From Phoebastria nigripes (Eukaryota; Chordata; Aves; Procellariiformes; Diomedeidae): a DNA stretch of 64,000 nucleotides. The notes under the pieces were generated by a model. The model worked only from the letters and a program-made list of their open reading frames with translations. It searched no databases and was not told where the DNA came from. The position numbers and the translations under genes are program-made. Shown piece after piece: positions 22,831 through 35,005 of the stretch (positions within the stretch are counted from its first letter, which is position 1; each line of letters begins with the position of its first letter). Location of the stretch: contig JAYKAV010002020.1 in the NCBI GenBank assembly GCA_035582835.1, forward strand, positions 1,057,561 through 1,121,560, read 5' to 3'.

Positions 22831-25800
22831 CATTTCCAAAACAATTCAGCCTTTCCATATACATACTGATGTATTAAAAAAAAAAAAAAAAGAAAAAAAG
22901 CATGTAGTTCTCCTTTATTTGGACTATGATGGATGCCTCCATTGTATCTCTGTCACCAGTACTTTTCTTCCTCAATGCAAAGCATAGCATTTTCCTGAGA
23001 ACTGCTGATTCGGCTAATCCTGCTCCTGTGGGATTAACTGCTGTGTAGCCACGTGTAGTTCACTACAGACTGGTTGTGCTCCGCAGTGACCTGCCGCATC
23101 TCCCTTTCTGACTGTCTTGTGGGTTTCCAGCAGTAAACCAGGCACCGAGGGAGATGGTGACCCCCAGGGCTTGCCCCAGTGCACCGTCAAGATGCAGCCA
23201 GGTGTCCCCGCAGGACTGACACGGAGGGGTTTACCATGGTGCAGACCTTCCTCCGTGGGGTATAGCCAATCTTACTGGGAGCTATGAATTAATCCTAATT
23301 GTTTGCAAGGCTCTTTACAAAGGTTTGCATATAAAAAGTTGGCAACCACAGAAATGCCAAGGTAACACAATGTGATTCATGCTTGTACAACAAGTGCCAT
23401 GAGGTAAGTTGACCTGATTACAGAATAGTGTATTTCTAGCTTTTCCTTCAGTTTTGGCAAACTCTCACAAGAGTTATAATTTTGATTTTAGTTCTTCACT
23501 GAAGAGGCCATATCTGACATGTAGATATTAATTATTATTATTACTTGTATTTTGATAATGTTAAAAGTCTCCAACAAGATCAACAACAGTCACCATATAC
23601 TCATATACATACAACCATGTTTGTCCCAGACTAGCTACAATTGTCAAAGAAATCTGGGTGGAAGGATATGATGTACAAGCAGAAAAAACATTGAGAGTTT
23701 ACAAGTGTCAGGTTATTCCTGTGATTTTGTCATTAAACTACTTCTATAACTACTCATATATTGAAAGAACAAATTCACAAGAAATATAGCATAAAAATAA
23801 AAGTTGTATGGGAATTTCTGGTAGTTGCCTGAGTTTCAGACCTTATGACTGTTTGTACCATGTTATCTCCCGAATCACCTGTGCCTGTCATGTATTTGAC
23901 AATACACGTTTTGTCAAGTCAAACAGGCTTCCTTAGAAAGAAAGAGATGATATTATTATTGCCCAAGTAGGATTCTGTGTGTTTAATGCTGAGGTAGTCA
24001 AAGCTCTTTCAGGATCATACAAAATACAATTCACATGATGTTTTTCAGAAATTAGCTTTAACTTGTTTATATGAGTAAATGCATTTGCAAATAAAGACAT
24101 AAAGACAAGTTGGTTTGCTTTTGAGAAATCTCAGGATTGTTTTAATGCCAACTGCGTCAATGAACTCCAGTAGATTTGAAAAGGAAAACTGTAATTACTG
24201 GATTACTTGGTGCTATAATATTCAATATTATGNTAATGAGGGATGAATTAAACATGGTATTGGATTGAGGAACCCCTGCCTTCAAAATTCAACTTCACAG
24301 AGGCTTTAATTGGGTATTTAGCAGAAGGCAGTTGGATACATATTAGGGCACTTACATAAGTACTCTGACAACATTTTATCTAATCCTTTCTGCTTCCATA
24401 TCCCAAAAAGTAGATGTCAGTCTTGCCCTCTACTCCTGAACTGCATAGATGGAAAAAATAAGTGTAAAACCAGTTGTCATTTTGGTGTGATCAATGTACT
24501 ATAATATAAATTGTTTTGATCTGTCAGTATTACAGCACAAAAACTGTGCTTCAAGCAGGCCAAATGTGGAGATAACTTNTTCAGTCATTCCTCAGACAAA
24601 ATTGATTTCTCTGATGGATAGCTGGAGATGGTGAACAGCAGAAATAGCATGCTAGCTGGAAGTCTCTAGCAGGGGCAGCACTGTGCTTTTCTCTTTCAAA
24701 TCTTTATCGATTTAGAGGATATTTGCATACTCATTGGCCCATTCAGAGTATTTGCTGTTTGCACATGCACCCTGATCTTCCCATAGTTGATATGGGCAGT
24801 GTATTCTGTTCTATGTAGCCTCCACAGTTATGGGTATGGTAACTGTGCTTTGCAGCAGTGGTGGGCATGCGTGCCGCGATGTGCTCTGCCAGCCACCCCT
24901 CGGGGGTGGGCCTTCTGCAGCAGTCTCTTTTGGTGGGATATCAGATGACACATTTCTTTTTATTATTGTTAGAAAGACATGGCCAAATACAGTTGGAGCA
25001 GGAAGTTCTGTGGTTTGTGGTGGCCTTTAGCTCCTTGGCAAGTTCATTCTGAAGATTCAGAGCTCTAAAAAAAAGTTCTAACTTCTGCCCAAAAGATTTT
25101 TTCCTTAGTCTTAGGGACTTCTGTACCTCAGAGGATTGTGGTTGAGAGTGCTGAGGCTGATCGCAGTTTTCATTCTGCAACTCTCTGTGGCCCTTTGTAG
25201 TGGCCATGAAGGGTCTCAAAGATGAAGAGCCTGAACTATGCTTGAAATGCCATGAATGGCCAGGGTAGAGACCAGAAGACAGGTTAGATTCATTCATAGC
25301 AGCCCGTGTTCAGCTACAATCTTCTGTAATATCTGGTGTTTGGTATCATGACATGCAGGGTGAGGAAGATCACCTTTACCTCCCCAGGCCCCAGTCATGG
25401 AGGGTGTCAGGTGGAGTCTTCTCACCAGGGAGGGAGCCTGGCAAATGCTCCCTGCAGAAGCTGCTCTGTGCAATTATTGTCAGTCAGGAGTTCAGAGCTA
25501 CTACCCAATTACAGACTGACTTAGCCAGTAGTGGGATTGTACGGTTAGCTTCACAGTGGCTACAAACTCTTCAAAAAATGTTTTCCTCTATTTATCAGAA
25601 ACTTCTCTTCTACTGCAAGTAGCTTCAGACATCTGTTCTCATACATACAGAGACTGCTGATCACAGCTGAGGTCAAGAGGCATTTTGATGTTGATTTTCA
25701 TAAGTGTACATTTGAGTACCCATTGCATATGCTATTGTGCCTTTTCTTCATCAAGGCATGAATACAATGCTTGCTGGTTTTGAAAAAAGTGTATTAATTA

Positions 25801-26856
25801 TGTGAAACACTGAGCCCAGCCCAAACATCAAAAGGACTTGTAGGTGCTTACCTTCTCACTGGAGGTTTGCTTGATGAACCCAGTGATCTGTGCTATACTA
25901 TGCATNACCATATTCTTTGTCCTTAACTTCTGTTTGTTTGCATATATGTAATAGATCTGAAATCATTATGTTTCCCATAATTCTTCCACACATTCCTAAT
26001 TGCAAAATTCATGCTTCCATTAAAAAAATCTAAATTCATACTAGAGATGTTTTCATTATTTTATGTTTTGCACTGGTGATCATAGAATGAGGATGTTGAA
26101 CCTGCAAGGAGAGAGAATGGAAAGAAGGATGGATGAAAGGTGGCGAGAGGTGAAGGAAAAGAAAGGAATTTTATGTCTTTTTCTTCAAGCAGAAGGTAAT
26201 CCATTGATATTTAGTAGAAGAATTCATAACAGATTTTAAATGAACATTGACAATCTTGACAACAACAGTATTTACCAAGTGGGGGGGCAGTCCCCATTTC
26301 TACCAAATTTAAGTCTACTGACAGTAGTGGCTGCTTTTCTTATTTACCCGTTGTGAAAATTTTGGGCACAAAACTTTTTGCTCTGTGTCTCCTAGGGGTT
26401 TGAAAAATCGCTGAATTAAACAATTAACAAAAGTGACTAGCAAAGTGACTCTGAGGTGTGAAAAAATCTCAAGTCTCCCCTCCACCTCATGCTTGAGATC
26501 TTCCATTCTCCTGAGTTGCTGCTCAAGCTCAGAAGGGAAAAGGAGACTGAAATGAAAGGAATATCTTTCTTTAGAAAATGCAACTTGTTGAAATTACTGC
26601 TTTGCATTGTTGACACTTTTAAGCACTAGCAGGGGGCAATGATTTGGACCCATTTGTCTCTCTTCAAATGAAATTATTGGTAGGATTGTGACAGCATTAG
26701 CTGGTGTATTCTTCTAAGCAACATCAACTGGTGGCAATGACAACATTCCAGAAGGCTTATTTAAAATACAGAGTGTATTGTGTAAGTCTTTTTATTTGTC
26801 TGTTGCACAATCTATTTGCTGATACTTGTTTCTTTCCCTCCCTCTCTCTCCCCTAG
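22831..26856. other. unique non-coding stretch, no gene seen
   Basis: It opens with a 16-A run (22876-22891) extended by a further 7 A. The rest is AT-rich with TTATTATTATTA at about 23530 and a perfect octamer word ATTTGCAT at 24721-24728. A 118-codon minus-strand frame (25297 down to 24941) has an ordinary amino-acid composition but no family I recognise and an in-frame stop just before its ATG. A minus-strand splice-acceptor-like tract abuts 26102. No gene can be assembled from these. Confidence 0.5.
22876..22891 (+). repeat. poly(A) run of 16
   Basis: Sixteen A are followed by G and seven more A. No retrocopy body is recognised upstream, although the possible ancient repeat relic ends shortly before it. 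Confidence 0.9.
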
Positions 26857-28819
26857 GCTATCAAACAAAGCTGCCCAACCTTACACTCATCCATCAACCT
26901 TGAGTTATTAAGAGAATAACTGCAGAACATTTACAAGTGGATGGGATGGAGTGCTGGCTGCTTTTCAAGAACACAGAGTCAGTGCTACAAAAACTTTGCA
27001 AGATGGCAAATTTTCTCATGCTGCCTGTTCCTTGCTCTGCTAGGACCTGCTAGAAGGAATGGTTTCTTGAATTTAGGGTAACTAATCTAGGTTGATGCCA
27101 AAACTGTTAATCATATCATATCTAGTACCAGATCATAATTTTACCTGAGTAAAAGATTTTTTTTTTTTTTGTAACTATGTCTCACAAAAGCTTTGGGATA
27201 TATTGGAGGGAAAGAAGGGATCAGGATAAGTGCAGACATCTGAGGACTTGTGTTATATGACTTTCTCAAGGATAGGCTTAAAAAAATCAATGCATGAAAG
27301 TAGAGGTTAAGAGATTGTGTCTCACGCCAGAAGCGTAACAAAATGAAGGTAAAATCGGTCATACTAAAGGACTTTTTCTCACTGATTAAAAGAGAGAGGT
27401 TGTGATAGAGTGGAGTTGCCATGTAATAATCTAAGAATCTGATCAGCAACTTAGGGTGTGCACAAAGATATCTAAGCTGGTGCAGTACAGTTTACTCCTA
27501 CAGCTTGAAGAGCTGGGAAACACAGTGCAGAGGCTCCATAGAAGCCAGCACTGAACCAGAAGCAATATAGCCCTGAGTGCTGTGCCAGCTGAACATGATT
27601 ATTCTGCCTCTCAGTCCCACTTGACGTATCTGCATGGTACTTTGCTGTGCTGTGTGGACTTGCCAAATCAGCTCAGTGCTAGCTTGGGGATCTCTGCATC
27701 ATGTTCTCTGCAATGTACCCTTGGAAATTAAGCTAATCTGTTTGACTTCTAAAGGGGTAGGAGAATGCTTCCTGGCTAGCCAGCATTGCTCTAATTAAGT
27801 GGGACTGTGGGAAGAACAAAACATGTCAGTCTGTACAGTAACTTTCTAGACAACAATATCCCGGCAGGCACTGAAAAGCTGATCCCTTTGAGCATCCTAT
27901 ATTCTGTTCAGTGAAAAGCTTCAGGCTCTACTTTGCTGATTTAGATCCTTGAAAGTCCAGAGATCAGCAAGCAGTTAAGAAGTTGTTCCCAAGAGGGAGC
28001 ACTCAGCTGTCAGGAGCTGCCACTGGGCACAGGACGATGCGGGGAGAGGCTCTGGAGTCCAGAGAAGCAGCCATCACAGTCAGCCTTAGTGGGAGGCACA
28101 CAGACAAACTCGTATAGATAGCTCTTTTGTTGTGGGTCCATTTTCTCTGCCTTGCCTTTGTTCTAAGTAGATCAGGCTCTGCTTTAGCAAGGCTGTTTGG
28201 TGATGGACACCACTCTGCTCCTGGAGGCAGAAGAACTGACGATGAGTCAGGACCATGAGGTCATCCTGGCTGACCACAGGGAACTGGAGCCTGGGAGAGT
28301 CATGGGGCTCTGCGGCATGAGACGTGGAAGCGGGGCCTGGCACCGGGAGAGGGTGCATCTGATGAGATCAGGAATGTAATTTACACAAGTATAATGACAA
28401 AATTTATGAACTTGCATTTTTAAATTCTTTTCTGTGTCAGTTCAGGAATTGGCCACAAACTTTTGTTTATAGTCCACGGTAAATTTGGCATGTCAGAGGG
28501 CATTTAATATCAGAAAATGTAGCATAGTTAGACTACTAAAATATGACTAATTTTCAGCAGCTCCCACACTGTCTGTGCTTTGTCCACTCAATAACCACAC
28601 TGCTTGGTGCCTCTACCCTGCATGCACGGCAATTAGATGGCTTTTACCACTCTACTTCATGTTGTGAAGGTCCGCAGCAATGGCAACACAGAGAGTAATG
28701 TTAGGGAGTGTTTACCAAAGTTGTTTGTGAAGAAATATCACAAATCAAGCCACAAATACTTGAAACACGGAGGGTAAATTCCTGTGATGGCCTCTACACA
28801 GGAGGGAAGCTGAGTGAAA
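26857..28819. other. unique non-coding stretch after an acceptor-like tract
   Basis: A long pyrimidine tract ends in CCCCTAG at 26851-26856, a good splice-acceptor look-alike. The sequence after it has stops in all three frames within about 70 bases and no clear donor. A T14 run lies at 27157-27170. A frame at 28197-28379 (plus) overlaps a minus-strand frame and has no recognised domain. Confidence 0.45.
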
Positions 28820-29330
28820 CCGATGGTTCCTCTCCCTCTAGCTGCCCTCTTCTCCCTCCTTTGTCAGTTCATATCATATCCTCCCTCTGACTTTTCTTCC
28901 TACTGCATGTTGCTGTGATGTACATCACACCTGATACCACCCAGCCTTAGCCTTGTCTTCCGGGTCCCCTCTTCTCCCACTCTCACTCTCAGTGACTTGT
29001 ATTTTCATCCTCAGGCTCTGTCTCATTAATTAGGCTTCCCTCTCCTTCCCCTCCCTCCTGATGTGGCCTTTTACTCTGGCTGAACACTTTTAACAAAATC
29101 CCTGGTTATCAACCTAATATTCATCAAGCACATTTCCCTTCTTGTTTAAGTCTCCCTCAGCACTGCCCTTATCCTTTGCTTTATTATTTGGTTCTTCCAT
29201 TGCTCCCAGGCCATGAATTCCCTAAAAGCCTTCTTTGCTCTTGGTCTACCTCTTCAACACTTCTCTTTGAGCTTCTGTGTTGCACTGACACCCTGAGTGC
29301 TTCTTATAACCCCGATCGTGATCTTCGTTG
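28820..29330. other. G-poor pyrimidine-rich block
   Basis: For about 500 bases the plus strand is dominated by C and T (CTCCCTC, CTTCTCC, CTTCCC words) with occasional breaks. It contains a perfect 16-bp palindrome (28914-28929, centre TGTACA). I see no tandem period and no coding frame. Origin is unknown; it resembles the block at 7.4-7.7 kb in composition. Confidence 0.45.
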
Positions 29331-29462
29331 CCACATGAAGAAGCACTGAATGTTCATAGAAATTCACCCTGACTTTAGGGACAATGTCCAGTCCCCTGCT
29401 GGCACATCTGGTTCAGAGAAAAATCAAGTACCAGTTGTTTACTTTAAAATCTTTCTTCTATA

Positions 29463-29498
29463 CCTTATTTCAGGTCTATCCCTTATTTCAGGTCTATC
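29463..29498 (+). repeat. perfect 18-bp tandem duplication
   Basis: The 18-mer CCTTATTTCAGGTCTATC occurs twice back to back with no mismatch. It is likely a recent replication-slippage duplication. Confidence 0.95.
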
Positions 29499-31109
29499 CC
29501 CAAGCAAAATATCCCTGCCCTTTTCCCTATAGTACTTAGCAAGTGCACCTATTATATTGATTCTTCTGCTCACTCTTTGATTCTTAGGGAAAAATGTTCT
29601 GCCCAAATAGCCCAAGAGAATCCCCCCCCCATTTAACCCTCCTAGGTTAGCACCGACCCAGGGACCAGCTTCTTAGACCTCACTTCTTTACACTCTTCCC
29701 TTGTTGGCTTCTTTGTCAACCAGCTTCATGCTATCATCCCCCACACTGCAAGCAGTGGCAAGCTCCCTGTTAAAGTTTATAAAACTGCTCTCTTACAAAT
29801 TACTCCTTGCGCTTCCCCCTTTGTTGCTGTTGCCTCAAAAGCAGTCCCACGTACCAGTGCCTGGAAAGGCAGAGAGGCTTATTCTTTTCAGGACAAGCCG
29901 TGCCAGGCCAGAAGAGAGCAGCACAGTTGGTTTTGTCCTTTGAAATTCTTAGTATATCAAAAGGATCTTATACTGATGCTATTTTCTGTTTATTTGTTTG
30001 TATTTCTGCTCTCCCCATAGTTTTTCCCATCTTCCCCTTCCCTATGATGTCCAGAGGCATTATCATTACATCCCATATGGGCCAAATCGTGCCAATAGCC
30101 AAGAGGTGTGGTGGAGTCTAATCTGGGTCATACAACTTTCAGTTGTGTATCTAGGCCATCCAGTTCTGAGTTATTTCAGGTAACGAGTTAAAGATAAATC
30201 TCCAAGCCATTAAGAAGACGGTATCAGTTGCTGCTGTGTTGTTTTCTCTGTGAGCAAAATTCCTAGGAGCATTGATTTCCAAGCTGATACAACTGTTTTT
30301 TTTTTTTTTTTTCTTCATTGTCTCATAGATTAGACAGTCACTTTCCATGCCAAACCAGGAATAGTTGCAAGAATTTTCTACAGCAGGACCATTAACATAA
30401 AATAAATGCATCAGGCATCTGTAAGAAACAGAGTAGACCATTCTTGAAAGCAAAAACTCTCAGTTGACATCTTGGCTGGAATTAAAAATCCTGTTGTATC
30501 ATGCTGAAAAACTTCAACAACCTTCTGCTGAAAGTTGTTTAGAAGAAAACAAAGTTCTAGTTTTCTTTCTCCCGCCCTCATTTTTAATGTGAATTTAACT
30601 GTGTTAGAGGGAGCAAAACTGAGAGCATGATGAGAGAATGCTCATCATTTGTGCTTTTTCTGAGAGTGCAAAAGCCACCTTGCTGTCTACCGTTGGCGGG
30701 CACAATCCATCCTCAAAGAGCTGGCTTCTACAGGTCACCATCAGAGCTGTAAACTGACAATGACTTACTGTCACTATCAAACTAAGTGCATTAGGATCAT
30801 GAAACACTTGAACACAAAAATATAAATCCTGATTTGCCATCATCAGTCCCCTGAAGTGCCTGGTGCTGGCAGAACAGCTCTTTTAAAACTGTAGACCAGC
30901 TGCTCAGCTAGTATAAATCAGCATAGGACATTGTGAAGTGGAAAAACATTGGTACTGCTTAAAGGTTGTTTTAAAGAAATCAGTGAGTAACTAAATGTTT
31001 AACGTGCCCACTGGGAAGGGTATAAAACAGGAGTCTAATTTGCAGAAAAGAAGATTTAAATTATATATGAAAAAAAAAAAATCTAGTGGCTAAGCACCAG
31101 TCAGGCTAT
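29499..31109. other. unique non-coding stretch, no gene seen
   Basis: It contains a run of 9 C near 29622-29630 and a T17 run at 30296-30312. Small frames on both strands carry no recognised domain. Confidence 0.55.
30296..30312 (+). repeat. poly(T) run of 17
   Basis: Seventeen consecutive T on the plus strand. This could be the tail of a minus-strand retroposed sequence, but no body is recognised to its right. Confidence 0.9.
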
Positions 31110-31215
31110 GTTGCAAACCTTCTTCACTGCAGAGTTGTAAGAACTGATTAGACCAACATCTGCCACACATGGATGATTCTGCTCCAGTGGAGGGGCTGAA
31201 CTGGATGGGCCCTGG
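31110..31215 (+). mobile_element. probable short CR1 3' fragment
   Basis: The phrases GATTAGACCAACATCTGCC and CAGTGGAGGGGCTGAACTGG, followed by a GGCCCTGGAGATCTCTT stretch, resemble the end of a CR1 3' UTR on the sense strand. That region normally reads as an 'aggggctggactagatgacc'-like phrase. No terminal octamers are seen. The match is short and could be coincidental. Confidence 0.4.
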
Positions 31216-31516
31216 AGATCTCTTCGGTGCTTGTACAGCACGGAGAAATGGACCTCAGCATTGAAACAGTTGTGGGATTAGCAAAACGCCTTTGGCTCCT
31301 TGCTTCCTGCTCAGGACAGGCCAGAAGATTTGCAAATCAGTTCAGTCCCATGTGTTAACCTCTGTGTTATTCAGCCAAAGTTTCTCAGCCTGCACTTGAT
31401 TTCTGAGCATAGCTAGGAGAGGAGACAGGCGGTGCACTTAAATCATTCTAGCAAATTCACTAACAAATGTTAAATCATTCCAGTAAAACTTCAATATTCC
31501 TTCTCCTGCTAAAATG

Positions 31517-31647
31517 AGCTATAACAGCTACTTAACTACGTTGTAGTTAACTACACTATATAAGTATCTAGTTATTACTTTATAACTGTATAAAATATAG
31601 TTATAAAACCATATACTGTTGTTACCTATTAAGTAGCTATAATAGCT
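31517..31647. repeat. 131-bp AT-rich inverted-repeat segment
   Basis: The outer 19-base arms (31517-31535 and 31629-31647) are complementary at 17 of 19 positions (AGCTATAACAGCTACTTAA against its mate). Inside are a 12-bp palindrome GTAGTTAACTAC (31543-31554), a TAACTAC/GTAGTTA stem around it, and a near-complementary TTTATAACTGTA/TATAGTTATAAA pair flanking the centre. The whole could fold into a nested hairpin. It looks like a miniature inverted-repeat element or a palindromic AT-rich fragile sequence. No clear target-site duplication was identified. Confidence 0.5.
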
Positions 31648-32911
31648 ATGTGTGGGTTTTTTTCAGAAGGTATTTTATAGAGTTAAAGCATTGGAAAAGC
31701 TTCCATTGGCTGTAATGGAAAATGCTTCAGGATTAAAGGGAGACTATTAGTGTATTTTGACATAAATTAGTTTCAAAAGTAAGTGGTAGGCACAGCAGAG
31801 ACTTAACAGTATCATCGGACTGCAATTCAAGTGTATGCTCTTCCAGTGGATTTTGCTAAGCATGTTACAGTAAAAAAGATATTCTTCCATCTTAGTCTGT
31901 CCTTTGACATTCGTTCTAAGAAGCTATGAGTATTTTAGTAATGCATGAGGCAGATTTTAGTGGCTCTTTTATCGGATAGCCTCTCTTCTGTGGGATTGTC
32001 TGTGCTGGCTTGCCCAGTCTCCTGCTTTGTGTGCAGTTTAAGGACTGATAGGCCGTATCAGAAGAGGAACAGGACAACTATACTTTGAGAAGAGCATTGT
32101 AGTTGCTCCAAATCCCTGTGTTGTTCAGGCCACTTGAGTGGAATTGTTCTGAGGCAGGAAGATGCTTTACCACATAGCACAATTAAGACTGAGACCAAGC
32201 TTGTACAGGGGTATTTCTCCAATTATGCCTGCGGGATGGGTTGTGTTGCAGGAAGGTTTGCAGGCACCTGCAGTCTCAGGGGCACTTTTCAAGGCTAAGC
32301 CCTGTGGCCTGACACTGGAGGGATGGGGAGACTACACTGTTTGTGCCAAGGAAAAGAGGAGGCCAGATCTCTTGTGAAGCCTAGAGGGAAGCCCCCCCGC
32401 TAATCCACCAGTGATCAAGGCCAGGTATGAGTACCAACACACACATTACACCAATGTGTCTGTGTGCTGTATGACAGCCAGAGGAAGTTCAATGAGTGGA
32501 GAATAGCACCCATCATAAGCACCCAGAAAACACAATATGAATTCCTGGGTTTATAGGAAGGCACTTGAACCTGTGTTTTTTGAGGTTTTTAAAAGGATCC
32601 CATAGATAGTTGACCCTGACATTGCTAGATGCTTATACCACCAACTGTGCAACATAAATTGCCAGGCCAGTTAACATTCAATTACCTGCTAGTGTTTTGG
32701 GGGACTATTCTACTGGATGGCAGAGCCAGCCGGGGACCAGCCGCACTTGCTGGTTTAGGAGGAATGTCCTCCAGGCACAGCTCCGCTGCTTGCAGAGCCA
32801 GCTCCGGTCTGGTAGCAGTTTCACTGCAGTTGTGTTGCAGAATCTGAGGATGAAATTAAGCAGCACAGCTAAACTGAGCTCACTGGCTTTAAATGGGGCA
32901 GTCCTGCTCCT

Positions 32912-32938
32912 CCCTCCTCCCTCCCCCCTCACCCTCCC
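32912..32938 (-). repeat. C-rich tract, quadruplex motif on minus strand
   Basis: Five C runs of three or more (at 32912, 32919, 32923, 32932 and 32936) with linkers of 1-4 bases give a canonical G-quadruplex pattern on the minus strand. A further CCCCCC run lies just downstream near 32948. Confidence 0.75.
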
Positions 32939-33512
32939 AGGCACGTCCCCCCCTGCTCTTTGTTTTCACGCTGGTAATAATAAAGCCTTTACCTTAAGGA
33001 GCTGTGCTGGGCTCCAGCTGACTACGTGCAGAGCCACCTCAGGTCCCCTCTGTTGCTTTCCGGGTACCAGGACTGCAGAGCAGGCACACTCATGTCCAGC
33101 ATCGCTGGCGTTAAGCCCAAGATGGTAAATCCAGCCAGATCGCTGAGCGCTGAAGAGAAGAGCGTGCTTCAGGAAAACTTGACTTGCTCGGTAGTGGGAT
33201 AAGTAGGCTTGTTATCTCTGGCCATGTGCCAGTGTTGTTAGTGCTGTGTTGTCTCTGGGTAACACTATCTTGATGTCCCTGTGTCACCCTCTCCGGTACC
33301 TGTATTGTATGGTTTCTGCAATTGTCTGGGGTGTTCCACCCCTTCTGTTTCATGCCGCAATTTCTTTGAATTGTGCCACTTCTCCTTAGTGTATACTGTG
33401 CCATTTCAAAGGAGGAAAAATCAGTTTTTACTCTGTCCTTGTAACTTCTAGTTGGAGTCTCACAGGGTAGAGTACAGTGGATTGTCATCTCCTGGCCTTC
33501 AATAGTAAGAGA

Positions 33513-33549
33513 GAACTATTCATGGTACTTTTTGTACCATGAAGAGTTC
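33513..33549. other. strong stem-loop: 16-bp stem, 5-T loop
   Basis: Arms 33513-33528 and 33534-33549 pair at 15 of 16 positions (GAACTATTCATGGTAC against its complement, one A:G mismatch) around a TTTTT loop. A simple random estimate makes such a hairpin unlikely by chance in 64 kb (well under 0.05 expected). Flanking sequence pairs only weakly beyond the stem, so it is short for a typical animal pre-miRNA. It could be a small structured RNA, a repeat-element end or a palindrome created by template switching. Confidence 0.55.
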
Positions 33550-34719
33550 ATCACTAAGAAGGAACAGGAGAAGCACATGGAGATTCAGGATATTTTTAAA
33601 AGTGGGACACTGAAGGAGGAAACTGTGAAGTCTGGGTGTGAGAAAAGACTACAGCTGATTTTCATTTAAATGAAGTTTTTCTGAAATTTGATTTTTTTAA
33701 AGTCGAAGTATTTCCATAGCCATATCAGTTATGTCAAGAAGAGTGGCAGACAAAGTATTTGAAGAAGTAGGCACACATCATGCTCTGTGATGAGGTGTTT
33801 AGGTAATTTCCTAGACTAAGATCCTGACTCATTCCCTACTTTGCTGTAGTCCAAGTGTTCAAGGGTGGAAGGATTTGTAAGTGAGCAGCACAAAAGAAAC
33901 CTGTATGGGGGATATTGGAAGACCAATGCTCTACTCCCAACCCACATGTGCCTTCCAAAGTGGAAAAGCAAGAGGCTTAGTCTGCAAATAGATGTCTTTT
34001 AGTACACTTTCGACAGAAGAGTTATTTGAAAGGCATTATTTTAATCTCTAAAGAACAAAAGCAAAAATCAAATTTCAATACTTAAACATGGCCATAAACA
34101 ACTTAGGTGGCATTTTTGGTCCATGCTAGTCTTGTCATGGGATTGCAGTAATGCTCTGTTGGAACAAGTCTGGAGACAGTAAAATGAAGTGATAGCATGT
34201 GGTGTGTATGGCAGAAGGCAAAGGCTAAGCTGGTAGAGAAAGTCTAGGGTCAGAAGCTGGTGGAGTTAGAGGAGGTTAGGTTTTTGCTCAGCCTAGACCT
34301 GAGGCTATTTCTATCTGTTTGAGGGATCTATCCCTGGGGTCTCTCTGAAGCAGTCTGTGGATCTCATTGGCTACTTTAGCAATTGAGGTGCCAGGACTGC
34401 CTCTGGTCACACAACCAGAGTGTGTCTGGGAAGTACCAGTCCCACCATGCACATGCCTATCAGCTCTGCTGGGGGGAACGTATGGAGAGAAAATGCCCAC
34501 TGAAAAAAGTGCATGGACAGCCTGGGCAGAAAGGCACCATGGCGGGATAGAAAGGACAGTAGGAGAGAGGGTTTAGCAGGAGAGAGAAGAAATAGGGTAT
34601 AGAGAGTTTAAGACAGCAGTACGATGCCCAAACCGTGTTTCATGCAGAGCACTGGATGTGAGCATGAAAGCCCAAAGAAGCTGTAGGTGTGTAACTGGCT
34701 ATGTCACAGGGCCTGAGGT

Positions 34720-35005
34720 TCAGAAAGGCACGTCGGGTGGGCGCCTGTCTCCAAAGCAGCAATCCAGGAAGACTCTGTGCAGCTGCTCCCAAAGCTCAAG
34801 GCTGCCTGCACTCACAAGAGAGGTCCTGGCGTGCCCTGGGCACCTCCTGCTCTGCTTCGCTGCTCGGCCAGAAGCGCTGCAGCCCGCATGGCTCCATGCC
34901 AGGAAGGGCGGGATGCGGGAAGCTGGCAGCTCCCAGCCCTGCTCCCTCGGGACCCATCGCACCGCCTGTTCCCAGAGCACACCTAACGCCCACAGACAGC
35001 TTTCG
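34720..35005. promoter_or_regulatory. moderately CpG-rich cluster
   Basis: By eye there are about 15 CpG in roughly 290 bases of GC-rich sequence, interrupted by CpG-poor patches. It overlaps a 209-codon plus-strand frame (34658-35287), which is the longest in the window but has open frames overlapping it in other phases and on the other strand. That pattern points to high GC suppressing stop codons rather than to a gene. It may be a small CpG island or an old repeat. Confidence 0.3.

Larger units (their letters stand above)
31648..34720. other. unique non-coding stretch, no gene seen
   Basis: No supportable gene is present. The segment holds the C-rich quadruplex motif near 32.92 kb and the 33.5-kb hairpin, both listed separately. 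Around 32.7-33.1 kb GC is raised and frames overlap on both strands. A chance origin is the simplest reading because no domain or splice structure accompanies them. Confidence 0.5.

Noticed and set aside
23988..24001. let-7-like TGAGGTAGT word
   Set aside because: The match stops after the seed-like part, and no complementary arm or hairpin surrounds it. The same holds for the similar word near 41624.
24941..25297. 118-codon minus-strand frame with a KLELFFRALNLQNELAKEL helix-like stretch
   Set aside because: The composition looks protein-like, but an in-frame stop lies just before the ATG and I recognise no homologue. It was kept only as a note because nothing supports transcription.
26085..26103. 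ATCATAGAATGAGG resembling the CR1 terminal octamer, next to a minus-strand acceptor-like tract
   Set aside because: Only one octamer-like unit is present and no CR1 3' UTR text follows it on either side. The acceptor has no partner.
26830..26856. Excellent splice-acceptor-like pyrimidine tract ending in CCCCTAG
   Set aside because: All three frames close within about 70 bases and no donor or polyadenylation signal in good context follows. At most it could be a non-coding exon start.
28914..28929. Perfect 16-bp palindrome TGTGATGTACATCACA
   Set aside because: About one such palindrome is expected by chance in 64 kb.
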